DNA of 64,000 nucleotides from Crossaster papposus (GCA_037893245.1 JBAIAA010000603.1:496001-560000), one strand, 5' to 3'; shown: positions 20,700-33,430, numbered from the stretch's first letter. Made by a program: numbers and translations. The notes: a model not told the origin generated them from the letters alone.

Positions 20700-22930
20700 A
20701 TCCCTCTTCTGGTCCTAACCTTCCACCATCCACATGTACATCGTTTGCAGGACGTGATTATCACCATGAACCCATACGAATCAGATATTCGCGCTGTGAA
20801 CTTTTGCTTTTTCGTGTCTATAAACAAAAGATACCCAAGTCGACTTTTGATTGTGCTAAATTACTAGGAATCCTGAAACGGAAACGAGGGTGTCGAGGAG
20901 GGAAAAACAAAAGACCAACAAGGATACAAACTCTCAAGTTCATCTGACCCCTCCAACTTGTCATCGTGAATCTACTGATCTATCATCAGCCTTTCGCCTT
21001 CCCGAGGACGTCACAAATAAATTAAAATCTTTGGATATTTTGAAACGCTCGCGAAGTACATGCAAATGCTTGAACATAAAGAGACATAATATATCAACTG
21101 TTGTAGATATTTTTGACTGACTGGATGTGGGAGCAAAGAACACGGTAAACCATCAAAACCTCATCAAAATTCAGAGATTAAGTAAATATGTGCTTAGTCG
21201 GAATTTGAATTTTTCATTGTGGAACGCCAGATCGCTGGAAAAGAAAGTTACAGCAGTTTGTGATTCCATCCTGCACAATCATACTGATGTTTTTATACTT
21301 ACGGAAAGCTGGATGACTGATAAAAATGATGATTTCATTAAAGCAGATTTTACATCGTCGCTTAGCGGATTTAATATCCTCCATGTACCACGTAATCGTC
21401 GGAGAGGGGGAGGGGGGGGGGGTATTGCTGTTTTATACTAGTCTAGCTTGAAAGTGACGAAAAACAAAACTGCTGAGTATTAGTCATTCGAGCTGATGGA
21501 CGTGAATATTAACACTGGTAACGAGCATTTACACATGTTAGTGGTTTATCGTCCACTGTACTCCGAACAACACCGGTTTACTGTTACAAATTTGTTATCT
21601 GAATTTTCGACACTACTAGAAAACATGATGTTTTCTTCTGGTCACCTTATCATCACTGGCGATTTTAATATCCATGTGGATGATCCAGAGTGCGCTGATG
21701 CCGTGCAGTTCAGTGATCTGATTTCCTCACTTGGTCTTGTGCAGCATATACGCGGGCCTACTCATGAGAAAGGCCACACTTTTGACGTTATTCTGGTATT
21801 GTTAGACCTCTCTGCTGCATTCGCCACCATTGATCACGATGTTCTTCTTCAACGCCTGCGTTTGCGTTTTGGCATTGGGGAACAGTCTTAGACCGCTTGA
21901 AGACATCATTAACCGTTATGGCCTCAATAATGTCATGGAAGCTGACGACGCCCAGCTGTACATTGCCTGCGACACGCTAAGGGATTCATCAGTCATCACC
22001 TCTGTTGAGGCGTGTGTTGACGAGATTCGACGTTGGATGCGTTCTAATTACTGGCTCACACTCAACGACGGCAAAACAGAGGTGGTTTGCTTCTCGTTGA
22101 AGTTCAAGACTGGTTCCAATAGTGCGGCCGCGGTTGGTGTGCGGGTGGGTGGTGTTCAGGTTTATCCATCATCTAAAGTGCGTGACCTTGGAGTTATGTT
22201 TGACTCTGCTGTGAGCATGGAGGTTCACGTGGCCAATGTTTGTAGGTCCGCGTCCTATGCCCTTTTGAAAATTGGGAAGGTTCGCAATATTTTGGATAAA
22301 TCTGCAACTGAGAAACTTGTTCATGCTTTTGTTACTTCCCGGTTAGATTATTGCAATAGTTTACTCTTCGGCCTTCATGCGAACCAAATCAAAAAATTAC
22401 AACTCATTCAGAATTTCGCTGCTCGGCTGGTAACGAGAAACAGAGTTCGGGAGAATATTACTCCCGTGCTTCGGGATCTTCATTGGTTGCCAGTTGAGCA
22501 GCGCATTCGGTTTAAAATTCTTGCTATTACTTATAAAATCATTGCAAATATTAATGCGCTAATCTACCTCACTGATCTGTTGAATCTCCGTGTTCTACGG
22601 AGAGTGACCAGGCAGAGTACCGAGATTCGCTTGGAACCTCCACATGTGTACTCAACGAAAACAAAGTATTATGGAAATCGTGCATTTTCGATTGTGGCTC
22701 CTATGGTATGGATCGAGCTTCCATCAAACATTCGTTCAGCTGGCAGTTATGAGTCTTTTAAGTCCCTAGTTAAAACTCATTTGTTCCGTTCTTATTATTT
22801 TAATCATTCACTCTAGTCTTATTTTAAAGTATTTAATTTTAATGATATTTTTATTTGATATTTGTACAGTGTGCTGAGATAATGTGTATGTGGTGCACTT
22901 AAAACAATAAATGATTAGATTACATTAGAT
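20700..22930 (+). pseudogene. CR1-like LINE ORF2 with RT core deleted
   Basis: The order is: a basic leader (RYSRCELLLFRVY, then ILKRKRGCRGGKNKRP), an AP-endonuclease domain from about 21190 (NFSLWNARSLEKK, TESWMTD, RRRGGGGGGIAVLY, LIITGDFNIHVDD, PTHEKGHTFDVIL), an abrupt join near 21795 to an RT piece (LLDLSAAFATIDHDVL), another join near 21890, then the RT end from 21890 (VEADD-type remnant, RLDYCNSLLFGL, DLHWLPVEQRIRFKIL, SFKSLVKTHLFRSYYF) with stop at 22816. The catalytic YADD reads EADD and most of the RT core is missing. TAG/TGA stops interrupt the endonuclease. The 3' tail contains GATTAGATTACATTAGATTAG. It cannot move on its own. Confidence 0.85.
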
Positions 22931-23660
22931 TAGGTTGAGAGGGTGAACACTTCATCAAAATGTGATTTTCATTTTTTTGTCATACCTACAGTTTCAGGTT
23001 TCATTTAAAGAAATGTTCATTTTAATGAATAAAGTGCAAAAAAATACCATTTTGTGTGCATCGTTTTGTTGTAGTACAACAGAGCCAGCTATTTCAAAGC
23101 CTGTTTTCTCAGTTGTGTAATTTGAACTCCAAGAAAGTAATCCATATGTAAACATGTCACGTCTCCAAAATGAAAGCTTACATTATATACCAAATGAAAG
23201 CTTACATTGTGGGCTTTTCAACCATGTATATAACTCGCGACATAATACACCTTTTTGTAGAGCCGGTCACATATTTAATTACCGTGTTAATTAGACCACT
23301 AATGGACTTTAATCAAAACACTAACTAGGCAAACACTACGCAAAATCGGTAATTTGAGAGGTTTTTGATCATCTGATCTTACCCCAAAAATGGGAATATG
23401 CAGAGGTCTAAGGCTTTTCAAAAACGCAAAATCTTAAAATTGACCACACCTTCATATTTTGACTTTGGATGGCCATATCTCCGAAGCACATCGTGCGACT
23501 TTACTCTCATTTTGTGGTGACAGGTCAAGAATAAATTAAAACAAACATTTGTGAATATGTTATTGATAATATTTGGTTATAAAATAATACATTATATAAT
23601 ATAATGTACTGTCATGCACCAAAAGTGTATAAAAGGGACTAAAATTGTATTTAGTTCACC
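22931..23660. other. Unclassified intronic sequence
   Basis: AT-rich, no gene seen. A block of about 150 bp up to 23640 contains short ATAAT repeats. Confidence 0.5.
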
Positions 23661-23667
23661 TGAATAA

Positions 23668-24190
23668 ATGCAATCACCATTAGTCCTGCAGATTAATAAT
23701 TATTTTCACCACAATATTGCATTTGATGATACAAGCACCAAAATTGGCATAACTACTCTTTTGGGGTCACTGTACACAAAAAAATCGTTAGCCAAATTAA
23801 AATCCAATATTGCGGCCATTTTTTTCTCAAGATGGCCGCCACTAAATGGTAACACTTAATGTTACATTGGATTAATTGGTCATACAAGCACCAACAGTTG
23901 CAACTATCCACCAAATGTACCCCTTATCAATTCAAAAATAGAAACAACTTAAACATTCAAGATGGCGGCCATTTTTTCAAGATGGCGGCCATTTTTTCAA
24001 GATGGCGGCCATGTTTTTCAAGATTGCTTTCATTGAATGACATACATTGGTTATTTTACAAAAGAAACCAAATGGTCATACAATAAAGCTGCAATTTACC
24101 TCTCGTTGATCATTTATAATTAACAAATCATAAATCACTGGAAATCAAAGATGGCCGCCATTTTTCAAAATGGCTGCCAACACGTACGTA
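23668..24190 (+). repeat. Dispersed repeat with AAGATGGCGGCC motifs, copy 1
   Basis: Begins with TTAGTCCTGCAGATTAATAA and GATACAAGCACCAAAATTGG. It continues with at least six copies of AAGATGGC(G/C)GCCATTTT, three of them in tandem at about 23958-24015. The same order is found reversed at 32940-33430. The motif includes the core of the YY1 site in animals (AAGATGGCGGC). No coding function is apparent. Confidence 0.75.
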
Positions 24191-24415
24191 CAATACATAT
24201 TTATAACAATAGCGGGTGTCAGTAAAGAAGAAAATGGTTACAAGAATTGCGACCTGACTTCAGATCCTTACCATTACTGTTGTAATTACTTTCCAAGATT
24301 AACTCTTTATTTTGTATTTGCGTTAATACTGAACATGTAAAGGCATACTTAGCGTGCCTTTGATGCTTACAGTCTGTGTTTTAACATCCCATGCATCTAG
24401 AGCAAATCAATCTCA
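24191..24415. other. Intronic sequence
   Basis: Nothing recognised. Confidence 0.5.
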
Positions 24416-24419
24416 TCAG

Positions 24420-25300
24420 TCCTGGTTGAGCTTGTAGCCAAGGTATTAACCAATCTATTGGTTATTAGTAACCAATATATTGGTTATCCTCCAACTAGTT
24501 ATATGGTTGAGCTTGCAACAAAAGTCACAACCAATATATTGGTCATTCATAACCAATGTTGGTTGTCCTTCAACCAGTCATATTGGTTGAGCTTGTAACC
24601 AAGGTATTAACCAATCTATTGGTTATTCATAATGTAGGAAATGTACCTACAGCAACTGACCAATCAGAAGTGAGAATTTTTTTTTTGGCAATAGTCGGTG
24701 TTAAATTGTGGTATTTAGTCCAAAATGCACTTTTTTGACCATAATATATAATTATTCAAACGATTCCATGATTGAATTCAGATGTTTGTGCTAACATAGT
24801 GAAAAATTTACATTAAATTTCATCCGTATTCAACTGTTGACATCATTCATAACAAAATAGCTGTGACTTCGTCGTGGACAAAAAAGCGAACTATAAAACT
24901 AACAAAGGCAGTAGCTAAGTGTGTAGTAAGTGGTCAGTAGCTAATATCTAATAGGAATAGTTTATTGTTGTATGTATACATAATTGTAATAAGTAATAAG
25001 GTATTATTTCATTACGTAATTTGTCCACGATATGTAATTGGTTGCGTGGGAACCTTTGAATTAATATTGTATTGGTTGGTGTTATGCAAATTGTTTGGTT
25101 GGTGTTATGCAAATTGGTTGCGTGCTAACCAATATGAATATGCAGCCCTACTATTGTGTATTGGTTAGTGCTATAACCAATACAAATTACCAATACAATT
25201 TGGTTGGAGTCCATTGTGGATTGGTTAAATTAACCAACATTGCATTGGTTGGTGTTATAACCAATATGGATTGACTAGGTACCGGTAACCAATGTCAATA
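24420..25300. repeat. CCAAT-rich palindromic repeat region
   Basis: Two clusters (about 24420-24640 and 25040-25300) hold many ATTGGTT/AACCAAT words, often as palindromes such as ACCAATATATTGGT. The right cluster adds TTGGTTGGTGTTATGCAAATTG twice in tandem, giving octamer-like ATGCAAAT beside CCAAT. The middle 400 bp lacks the words, so the two clusters may be subterminal zones of one non-autonomous element, but I could not define termini. Confidence 0.65.
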
Positions 25301-26950
25301 TTATGTTACGATTTATGTGTCACTTTTTGTAACATATTAGACTTGATGACAAGTCGTTAGATAGTCGGGTTTAATCCGTGTATTTCAGTCGAAGTTTATC
25401 GGCACGGCTGGTTTAAGACTAGTAACGTGCCATATCTAACGACTTGATTAATACGTTCCCGCACCGTTATTCATATATGCGTGCAGCGCAATACATATGC
25501 AATGTATTTCTGCGGTGAGATCCAATGGCGCACTGGTATGCAAATGAAGACTCATCCATTCCGTTATATGGGGAGTTCTTCTCAATACTTTAGGAACATT
25601 TTTCTAGATCTGGCGATGTTTAACAACCAACACCCTCAGCTACCGGTAGGTCAATTGCGTGTTGCAATAAAATATATCATTGTGATACACTTGATTTATT
25701 TGAGTTGTGTATGCTCTATTATTACTTTTGTAATGTTACACAATACAAAGTACGAACCCTTGAAGTAATGAGAATGATCTACGTAGAAAAAAAATAGTAG
25801 CTAAACACCTCTTTTAACCGCATGTGTTGTACGAGATCTGTAAAGGTGGTTTAAAAACAATGCAGGCGTACACATGTTCGTATAGCGCACGACCGAGAAA
25901 ACGAATTTAATATCACAGGAAACAAAGTTAATATCACAAAAACAATCCAGTTTGATCAGGAAAATTAAGTTAAACATAAAAACACCCAAGAATGACATGT
26001 ATACGCCAAGTTTGAATGTTAGGTAGACCTATTTTCGGGAAAAGATACGAGACATTCGAGTGAGACGATGCAATGCAGTGCACGTACCGTATTTACAAGA
26101 TGTTCTAAAAAAAAAAATTGAAAAGTTTTTTTGGGGGAAAGAATTCCACATCATAATCTTATGCACAAACCATAGAAAAACGAGATTTTGTTGATTAAGA
26201 ACATTTTTGAAAATGTTGATTTAATTTTATATCCAGACAATAAAAAGTTTTATGATAAAATTAAAAAGGGAAAATGTCTGTGTTTTAGGAAAATGTATTT
26301 GGCACATTAATTGGTTTGTTCGTGGGGATCTGTCGACAGTGTCCAGATTTGGAATCAACCTAATGTTTAACCAGGGTCCCAACAATTCTTGCTGGACAAG
26401 TGGACAGAAAAAATAAATTATGTGGTTTGAGCTTAAACCATAGAGCTGTATAATAAAGATACAGCTCTATGGCTTAAACTATGAACTTGAGAAACTTGAA
26501 ATAAATCACAATTAAAAATACCAATCACACATGTAACTAATGACATACAAGTCACACAATGGATTAAATTTTGCTTGCTTTTATTTGGCATTGATACACT
26601 GCAGATAACATGTAATAACTACTGCCATAGTATTAATATTCTTATTATGTATTGTTTACTGATGTTATAAAACCAAAATAATAAAACGAAAACAAAATTA
26701 CATGTAGCCCCCGACTTTCTATGAATTTAAAACCAAAATAAAAACTTGCGATGTCATTTTAGAATAATAATTGTTCATACTATGCAAAGATACATTTGGC
26801 AGCGTTCTTCACAGGCCAAATTTTGATAGGACACCCTGTACGGCTTTAACTTTGAATTGTGAGTGTTTCTAGATATTTGTGCAATATGAACACGATATTA
26901 AAGATTTGTACAACACAATTTCTGTTTTGTATAAAACCGTGATTGAAAAG
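25301..26950. other. Intronic sequence with one small hairpin
   Basis: No gene seen. CCATAGAGCTGTAT at about 26438 and its complement at about 26461 form a 14-bp-arm hairpin. An open frame at 25481-25768 has no support. Confidence 0.5.
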
Positions 26951-26954
26951 CAAA

Positions 26955-27030
26955 ATTTGACAGGCCGGCATAACATTTGACAGGCCGGCATAACATTTCA
27001 ACAGGGCGGCATAAAAATATGGCAGAACAG
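26955..27030 (+). repeat. Short tandem repeat (GGCCGGCATAACATTTGACA)
   Basis: Two exact and about two diverged copies of a 20-bp unit (CAGG.CGGCATAA...). Confidence 0.7.
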
Positions 27031-27159
27031 CGTAACATTTACACAGGGCAGGCTACCCTGCTTAAATAGATTGTGGAGAACACTGACTGGGTAAATCTAT
27101 GTCATTTTAACATCTGTATAATTTGCTTTGAATATTAACCCTAACTTCCTACCCATTTT

Positions 27160-27475
27160 TACTTACACATAACCTGAATCCTGCAAAATCCTCCAATTCC
27201 AAAATTGTTAAAACTCCAAGTAACCTGAATCCTGCAAAATCCTCCAATATTGGTCACTGGTGACCATACAGCCTGAATCCTGCAAATTCCTGCAGTCTTG
27301 CCCTGGCTGCAGTCAGCGGGCAAGAGCTGGTGAATGCCAGCCGTCTTGCCCTGGCTGCAGTCAGCGGGCGGGGGCTGGTGAATGCTAGCCATGGATGAAC
27401 AGGGGGAAATCAGACACCCCGGCAAAGCAAACCAGACATTGTGGTATCCCAATGGGTCCTTTCTCTATAACACTA
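27160..27475. repeat. Minisatellite-like CTGAATCCTGCAAAATCCT units plus a GCTGCAGTCAGCGGGC duplication
   Basis: Units of the form AACCTGAATCCTGCAAAATC occur three times here and many more times at 31170-31530. Next to them TCTTGCCCTGGCTGCAGTCA is tandemly duplicated, 50 bp apart. The block CAGACATTGTGGTATCC at about 27433 recurs at about 27980, and the CAGTCAGCGGGC block recurs inverted at 27700-27745 and 28040-28085. Confidence 0.7.
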
Positions 27476-27950
27476 AAGCCTGGCCTTTGATAAAAGTATG
27501 TGTACCGGTACATGTATACACATGTACACCCAATAAAAAAAACAGCCAAAAATAGAAAAAACAGCAGTTAAGTGCAAGGGGACCAACACAGGTACTTTGA
27601 TATGCCCTATGCCAACTGTTATCCGTGACACAAAACAGATGTGCACTTCGTGTGCACCACTGTGGACAATTTTCCCCTGTCTATTCACGGCCATAATTCA
27701 CCAGCCCTCGCCCGCTGACTACAGCTGGGGCAAGACGGCCTCACACGGCCTCTTAAAAATTTGTTGGTGTTTTTGTTGTTGAGGGGGGGTGGGGGGGGGG
27801 GGGGGGGGGGGGGGGGAGGAGGGTCAATAAACGTGACAACTTTGGCTTGCTTGCTGGATAGCTAATTTTTACCTTATACAAAATAGATATGGCTTAAAAA
27901 ACAAAGATTTTCAGAAGTGTACTCCTTACACCATTATGCTAAGTGCTCAG
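27476..27950. other. Intronic sequence with a poly-G tract
   Basis: Contains (G)7T(G)27 or so at 27783-27817, a tract prone to sequencing error, and one inverted copy of the CAGTCAGCGGGC block. No gene. Confidence 0.6.
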
Positions 27951-28249
27951 AAATCAAACACCCCCTAAATGCAAACCAGACATTGTGGTATCCACATTGG
28001 GTCCTTCATCTATGCTGTTTTCAAGGCCAGCATTCACCAGCTCCCGCCTGCTGACTGCAGCCGGGGCAAGACGGCCTCACACGGCCTCTAAATTTTGTTT
28101 GGTTGCTGGATGTCATGTTCTTATCATTGGCCCCTCTTTCTTCCCTTTTTGGGTGTCTTTTTCATTTGTACTTTTATAATTATTTTCTCTGGTTTATCTT
28201 ACTTTTTATTCTTCTTTGTTTTGAACTTATAATTGAGAACTCTTTCTTT

Positions 28250-28345
28250 CGTATGATGACCAGCTTAACTTGTTGCTGCATACATCAGTTTGATGACATT
28301 AGTGGAAACAGGGTGGACCGCGTGAAGGTTGTCATCTCCCACCCC
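28250..28345 (+). repeat. Direct repeat flanking the piggyBac gene, left copy
   Basis: GATGACATTAGTGGAAACAG and GGACCGCGTGAAGGTTGTCA occur here and at 31036-31131 in the same orientation, with about 90 percent identity across 95 bp. They enclose the transposase gene. Confidence 0.85.
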
Positions 28346-28411
28346 ATTGAGAACTAAAAGGTTTCTTCTACTCTTTTTGTCTTCTACTTTTTTTCTTGCT
28401 CTTGCTTCTTT

Positions 28412-30816
28412 TCATTCTACATTGTATGCTATGAATTTATGAATGAACTTCTTTGACTTTGACTTCTTTGACTTCTTTGACTTCTTTGACTTCTTCGACT
28501 TCTTCTTAGGAGGCTCAGGCTCTGACTTATCCGTTGTGTTTGTTGTGGTGGTTGTGGTAGTTGCAGAGCCCTGACGAGATGCTTTTTGGTGAAACTTAAC
28601 GAAGCAGGGCCCGGGACACAGGTTTACCATACATACTGCACAGCCACTTCTTGTTGTTTTAACTCGCCCCGATTTTGTCACCCCATCATTTTCTAAGCAC
28701 CATCTGCATCGCTTTGGGTACAGGCCGGGCATCTTTGTGTTGTAGTGCCCCTTGATGTTGTAGCCTGGGACATTTGAAGCAGCTTTACACTGCGGGTTTG
28801 TGGATCCTCCTGCATAGCCGTCAATCAGCTCTGTGCCTAGCTCCAAGATGAACATGCTGTGGCCAAGTGGCTTGGGGTTCTTTTTAATACCACCAGTGGC
28901 AACATCATCACTGGAGCCGCCCTCTGATACACTGACTTCTTGATTGCGATGTTTCATGTAGCAGATGTATTTACTCTGCTTATATCTATCAAGAAGTACA
29001 GAACTTTCTTCCACCAGAATTGGGACTTTCTGGAGCAGGTGTGATATGACCGGAGTTGATCACTACGGTCAACTCCTCCCATGTTTGTCATGTAGTCGAT
29101 GACTTGAGGCGGAGCTGGTACCACCTGGGTCTTTCTGCGACCGCTGTCAACTGGTACCTTGCGTTTAACTGTATGTTGATCTGGATCTCGCCATCCCTGA
29201 TGAGCTGTTGAGAGAGTCGCCATAGCCTTGCTATCTTTCCACATTGTGACAACCATTTGTCCATTCTGGCGGGAGTAAAATGTTCCTCTGCAAACCTTCC
29301 TCATGCCCCTCAACCTGCCCTTTATATCTTTGGGCAGACCTCGACTATTGGACTTGACAGCACCAGTGAGATAGGTATTGCGGGAAAGCAGTGTTCTAGC
29401 CAATGGGATGGATGTGTACAGGCAGTCGGTATAAACATGATGAAATCTACCCAGGTGGTGCTTTGCTACTTTTGTTGCTATATATGTCATCTTGATGTTT
29501 GGACGCAAGGGTTGTTCCATGAAATTCAAGATGGCTCCCGTAGCTGATTCTGCTATGACGTAGATTTTAAAGCCTACTCTGATGGGTTTAAGGGGCATGA
29601 ATATATTCCTAATGCTAGCTTTGTAGCCCCTGTATTTGATCATGGCTTCATCTATGGCTAACTCTCGGAGGGCGTTGTAGCGGCAAATGCAGCGTCTTCG
29701 AACCTTGTCCCAGAGGGGCTGGAGGGGGTAAAGGGGATGTTTTTTTTTGAAGCAGTGCTGTCTTGCTTTGTCGGCGATGAGTGCTGGATCTCTGTTTGGA
29801 TCATTGCATGCCAGGTATGTGTTGATGTCATCAAACCGATTGCGGGGCATTGTCGACGCTACCAGTGAATTTCTTAGAGCAAGGTGCCGGGACCAATATC
29901 CACGGTAGTTAGCCAGCTTGCTAAGGCCCATGAGGATGTGTAGACCAAACCAGGCTCGAATCTCTTGAATATTGGTTACTTTCTTTCCTGCCTCCCTTAG
30001 TTTCAAGTTGGTCCATTTGACAATAGACATCATCAAAGCTAGGGGAAAGAACTGAAAAAAATATTTGAGGGGTGACGTGTGTCTTCTGAATGTGGGCCCT
30101 GGTGGTTTTTTCCCTTTGAATGGTCGTACGAACACATCAGTTAGCGTTCGTGTCCATCCATTTTCATCAGGGGGGACATCTGGCTGGAGAACAGATGGCG
30201 GATCTGGGTCATTATCAGAATCAGGATCCACATATTTTTTTTTTCTGCCAGCCTTGTTTGGTGATGATGGTCGCTGCTTTTTTCTTGTTGGTGTCGGCTC
30301 AGGAACGTCACTCTCTGTCTCATCATCATCCCCATCCTCCTCTTCATCCTGCTCCTCATCATCTCCCTGCTCTTGATATTCATCCTCTGCATGGCTGCTG
30401 TCTGTGCACTGGCCATCTTCTGATGACAAGGACGCACAAGCGTTGTCTAGAAACTCCTCCTCTGAGCTTTCAGAGGTCTCTGCCAATGCCCTGTAGGTTC
30501 GTCCCATCCGCACTCCAGCTTCGATGGCACTCCTCCACACAGCCTGGCGTAGCTCAGCTTTCTTTGCAGTCTGGAGTAACTCCTTGTTTTTTGTATCTCT
30601 TTTCCCGACTTTACTTTTACTTTTTGAAGTTTTTCTTCCATGCTTCTTTTTCCTGCTACTACCTGCAAGATCATCACTCCCTGCAAAATCTTTATCTCTC
30701 CTTTCACTATTGGCTTTTTTTGGCTCCTTTCTTTTGACAGATTTGGCCATTATTGTTCTCAAGAACTCCTGGGTCGATAGGGAATGCTGAAGATTTTTAG
30801 CCTCGCGTGTAGTCAT
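28412..30816 (-). pseudogene. piggyBac-family transposase, one frameshift
   Basis: The frame from ATG 30816 gives 620 residues: a basic/acidic disordered N-terminus (1-220), then the DDE_Tnp_1_7 catalytic region. The three catalytic aspartates are visible at 389 (AIDEAMIKYRG), 464 (VYTDCLYTS) and 583 (GGVDRSDQ). The frame fails at about 28968, within the conserved WWKKVLYFLIDISRVN helix, and the C-terminal part continues in another frame to 28412. That part contains the CxxC...CxxC...LCxxxC...FH cysteine-rich domain expected at the end of piggyBac proteins and a KKSKKSK tail encoded by a 9-bp repeat. Active relatives cut and paste at TTAA. Here the catalytic triad is intact, so one lesion separates it from a full frame. 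MAKSVKRK at residue 23 is an alternative start. Confidence 0.9.
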
Positions 30817-31035
30817 GATGATTGACTAATGGATAACCCAAAATAACCAGCTGACCTTACACTAGACCTTTGTAACAAGAGACAAGTGTATGCAATGCTT
30901 CTAATATCCTGGACACACCAGGCATTGTCACAAATAGGGCTTCTATATTGAACATGTGAATAAGATGTGTACATACCGGAACATATTATATCTGCATGAC
31001 CTCCATTGATAATATGCATAGTAAATCTTATTTTG

Positions 31036-31131
31036 TGTGATGATGAGCAGCTTAACGTGCTACTGCATACATCGGTTAGATGACATTAGTGGAAACAGGG
31101 TGGACCGCGTGAAGGTTGTCATCTCCCACCG
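31036..31131 (+). repeat. Direct repeat flanking the piggyBac gene, right copy
   Basis: Right partner of 28250-28345. Both begin with a CAGCTTAAC word that includes TTAA. Orientation is direct, so these are not the terminal inverted repeats. Confidence 0.85.
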
Positions 31132-31169
31132 TATAGTAAATGAACAGTACCATACACGTATTAGCTATG

Positions 31170-31530
31170 AAACAATCTGAATCCTCCAAAATAATATTCT
31201 AGCCTAAGTCCCCAATCCCCAGTTAACTCAACCCTCCTAAATCCCCATTTACTGTATCACGTTGAGACTCGGTGCATAACCTGAATCATCTAATCAGGCA
31301 AAAAAACCTCAATCCTGCATAATCCTGCGATACATCAACTTCCAAGTGACCTCAATCCTGCAAAATCCTTGTGTGTCGCATTCATCAGCCTGATAACCTG
31401 AATCCTCCATATTCCTGCAGGGGTAAAACCCCAAGTAACCTCAATCCTGCAAAATCCTGCGATGCATCAAACTCCAAGTGACCTCAATCCTGCAAAATCC
31501 TGCAAAATCCTGCATTTTGCCATGAGGAAT
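31170..31530 (+). repeat. CTCAATCCTGCAAAATCCTGC minisatellite
   Basis: At least eight imperfect units of the kind (G)TAACCTCAATCCTGCAAAATCCT, matching units at 27168-27290 on the other side of the piggyBac gene. The repeat therefore surrounds the transposase locus. Confidence 0.75.
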
Positions 31531-32935
31531 TTGGAGGATTTGGGAGGGTTAGGGTTAACAATACAATTTTAACCAGACTTGTCGGTTTTCATGAAACACA
31601 TATTCACTATACGAAAGCTCAAAAGAATATTATGTATACTTCCATGTTTCCAAGATAATTTTGTGACTGTTGCGACTGTTTTATTATCTGTACTTATATT
31701 GTTGAAACATGAAATGCCAAGATGCAGAGTTCTGCGATATTTTTACAGCACATCTAAAAAATGTGGAACACCGAGATAGCTTATCTTGGAAAATTTTGTT
31801 GGTCAATTAAGCTTCCGTAGTTTACTGATGGTTAAACAAAATAAGTTTTGACATTCGCTGTCATCAGCTGTTATCCCTCTGTCATATTAATGGGAGCAGT
31901 TCGTCATGTGACTTGTGCAGCCGTATTAATAAGCTGTACAGCCTGACATCTCAGTAGCAAGAAGTGGACTTGGGTAAACCAATTAGCTGTAGTGTACAAA
32001 GAAAGAAAATATACAGGTATAAATTAAATGCCAAGGGAATAATGTTGCAACATTAGGTGGCTCTACACTTCCAGAATTGTGAGAGAAAAAACTGACCATT
32101 GCGATTTTAGGAAAATTCTACAGTACATTACATTTATGCACGTCAAATAGTTCATGACACAATATGTTGTGTACACAAATTACCACTATGAACCAAAGTC
32201 AACGGGACAGTCTTCGTGGAATGTGTACAACATTGATCTGAAAATACCTGTATTGTGGAATTCAATCCTTTGTAAAGGGTACCCTAGACCAACTGATTCT
32301 ACTGTTCTTTCGAAATATTCAAGTTTTTCTCTCAGAAAGGACCACAATAATAATGAACAAATCCCGCTGAAAACAAAAATAACATTTTCGCCTAGAGCAA
32401 TGTTCTCCTAAATCTCACTTAAAACCGTAGTTCTGACATTTTCTACACGGATAGTTCACTGATCGTACAGTCTGCGAGTTTATATAATAAATTTAATTAT
32501 TTACAAAGGATTTTAATGCAATTTTACCCACCATCGCTGCTGCCACTGTGTCACTCTCGACGGTCTACGGTACGCATGCACGAACTTGCGAATGCGAAGG
32601 CAACACAAGTTTCACGGCTTTCTATCCTTTTAATGTACGCTCGAATTATCCAGTTTGTAGAGATCAGTGGTACCGGGTACCAGTACAATACGCGAAGCAG
32701 CGTAGAATACATGCTGTATAAAACTGCTCATAAATTTGTATCCCTCTGGAATCTGAACCAATCAGAGTGCTCGCATAGAATTCGCTAGCGATTGTCATAG
32801 GTTGTGTACAAAACTGAAAACGAATTGTCCAAGTCGGTAATTTAACTTCGAAATTGGGAACGAGGCAACCGCAACCTCCCCCCCTGTATATACCGAGTGG
32901 ACCGCTATTACCGACTTGGCACCAAGTCTAGTAAC
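31531..32935. other. Intronic sequence, no gene seen
   Basis: Open frames at 31579-31779, 32154-32411 and 32516-32788 lack recognisable motifs. No repeat structure noticed. Confidence 0.5.
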
Positions 32936-32939
32936 ATAT

Positions 32940-33430
32940 ATAGGCTGAGTCATCTTGTGGCGGCCATCTTTTAAAATGGTAGCCATCTTGAATTACCAAG
33001 TGGTTGACAATTTTAGCATAATATTGGATTCAAATGGAGATTAAATGCCCATTTTGGTCCTTGTATTACTGTTTGATCCTTGGTAACACTACTACTAGCC
33101 ATTCAGTGGCGACCATTTTGAAAAATGGCGGCCATCTTGAATGTTCAAGTGCCTAATATACTGTTTTGGATATGCCAACAACAGGGAGACCAAACAGATG
33201 TTAAATGCCAAGTTTTGTGCTTGTATTGCCATTCTTTCCATCCGTACATAGTTATTTTGGTGATAATTGGCCTTCATTGGCGTCCATTTTCAAAAATGGC
33301 GGCCATCTTGGATTTTAATTTGGCTAACGGGGTTTTTGTGTAAAGTGACCCAAAATGAGCATGTGTGCCAATTTTGGTGCTTGTATCACTAAATGCAATA
33401 TTATTGTAGTAATCTGCAGGACTACATGTC
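32940..33430 (-). repeat. Dispersed repeat with GGCGGCCATCTT motifs, copy 2 (reversed)
   Basis: Reverse-complement order of 23668-24190: GGCGGCCATCTT words first, ending with CCAATTTTGGTGCTTGTATC and TAATCTGCAGGACTA. Divergence is moderate. Confidence 0.75.

Noticed and set aside
30120..30737. 205-codon + strand frame
   Set aside because: Antisense shadow of the piggyBac transposase.
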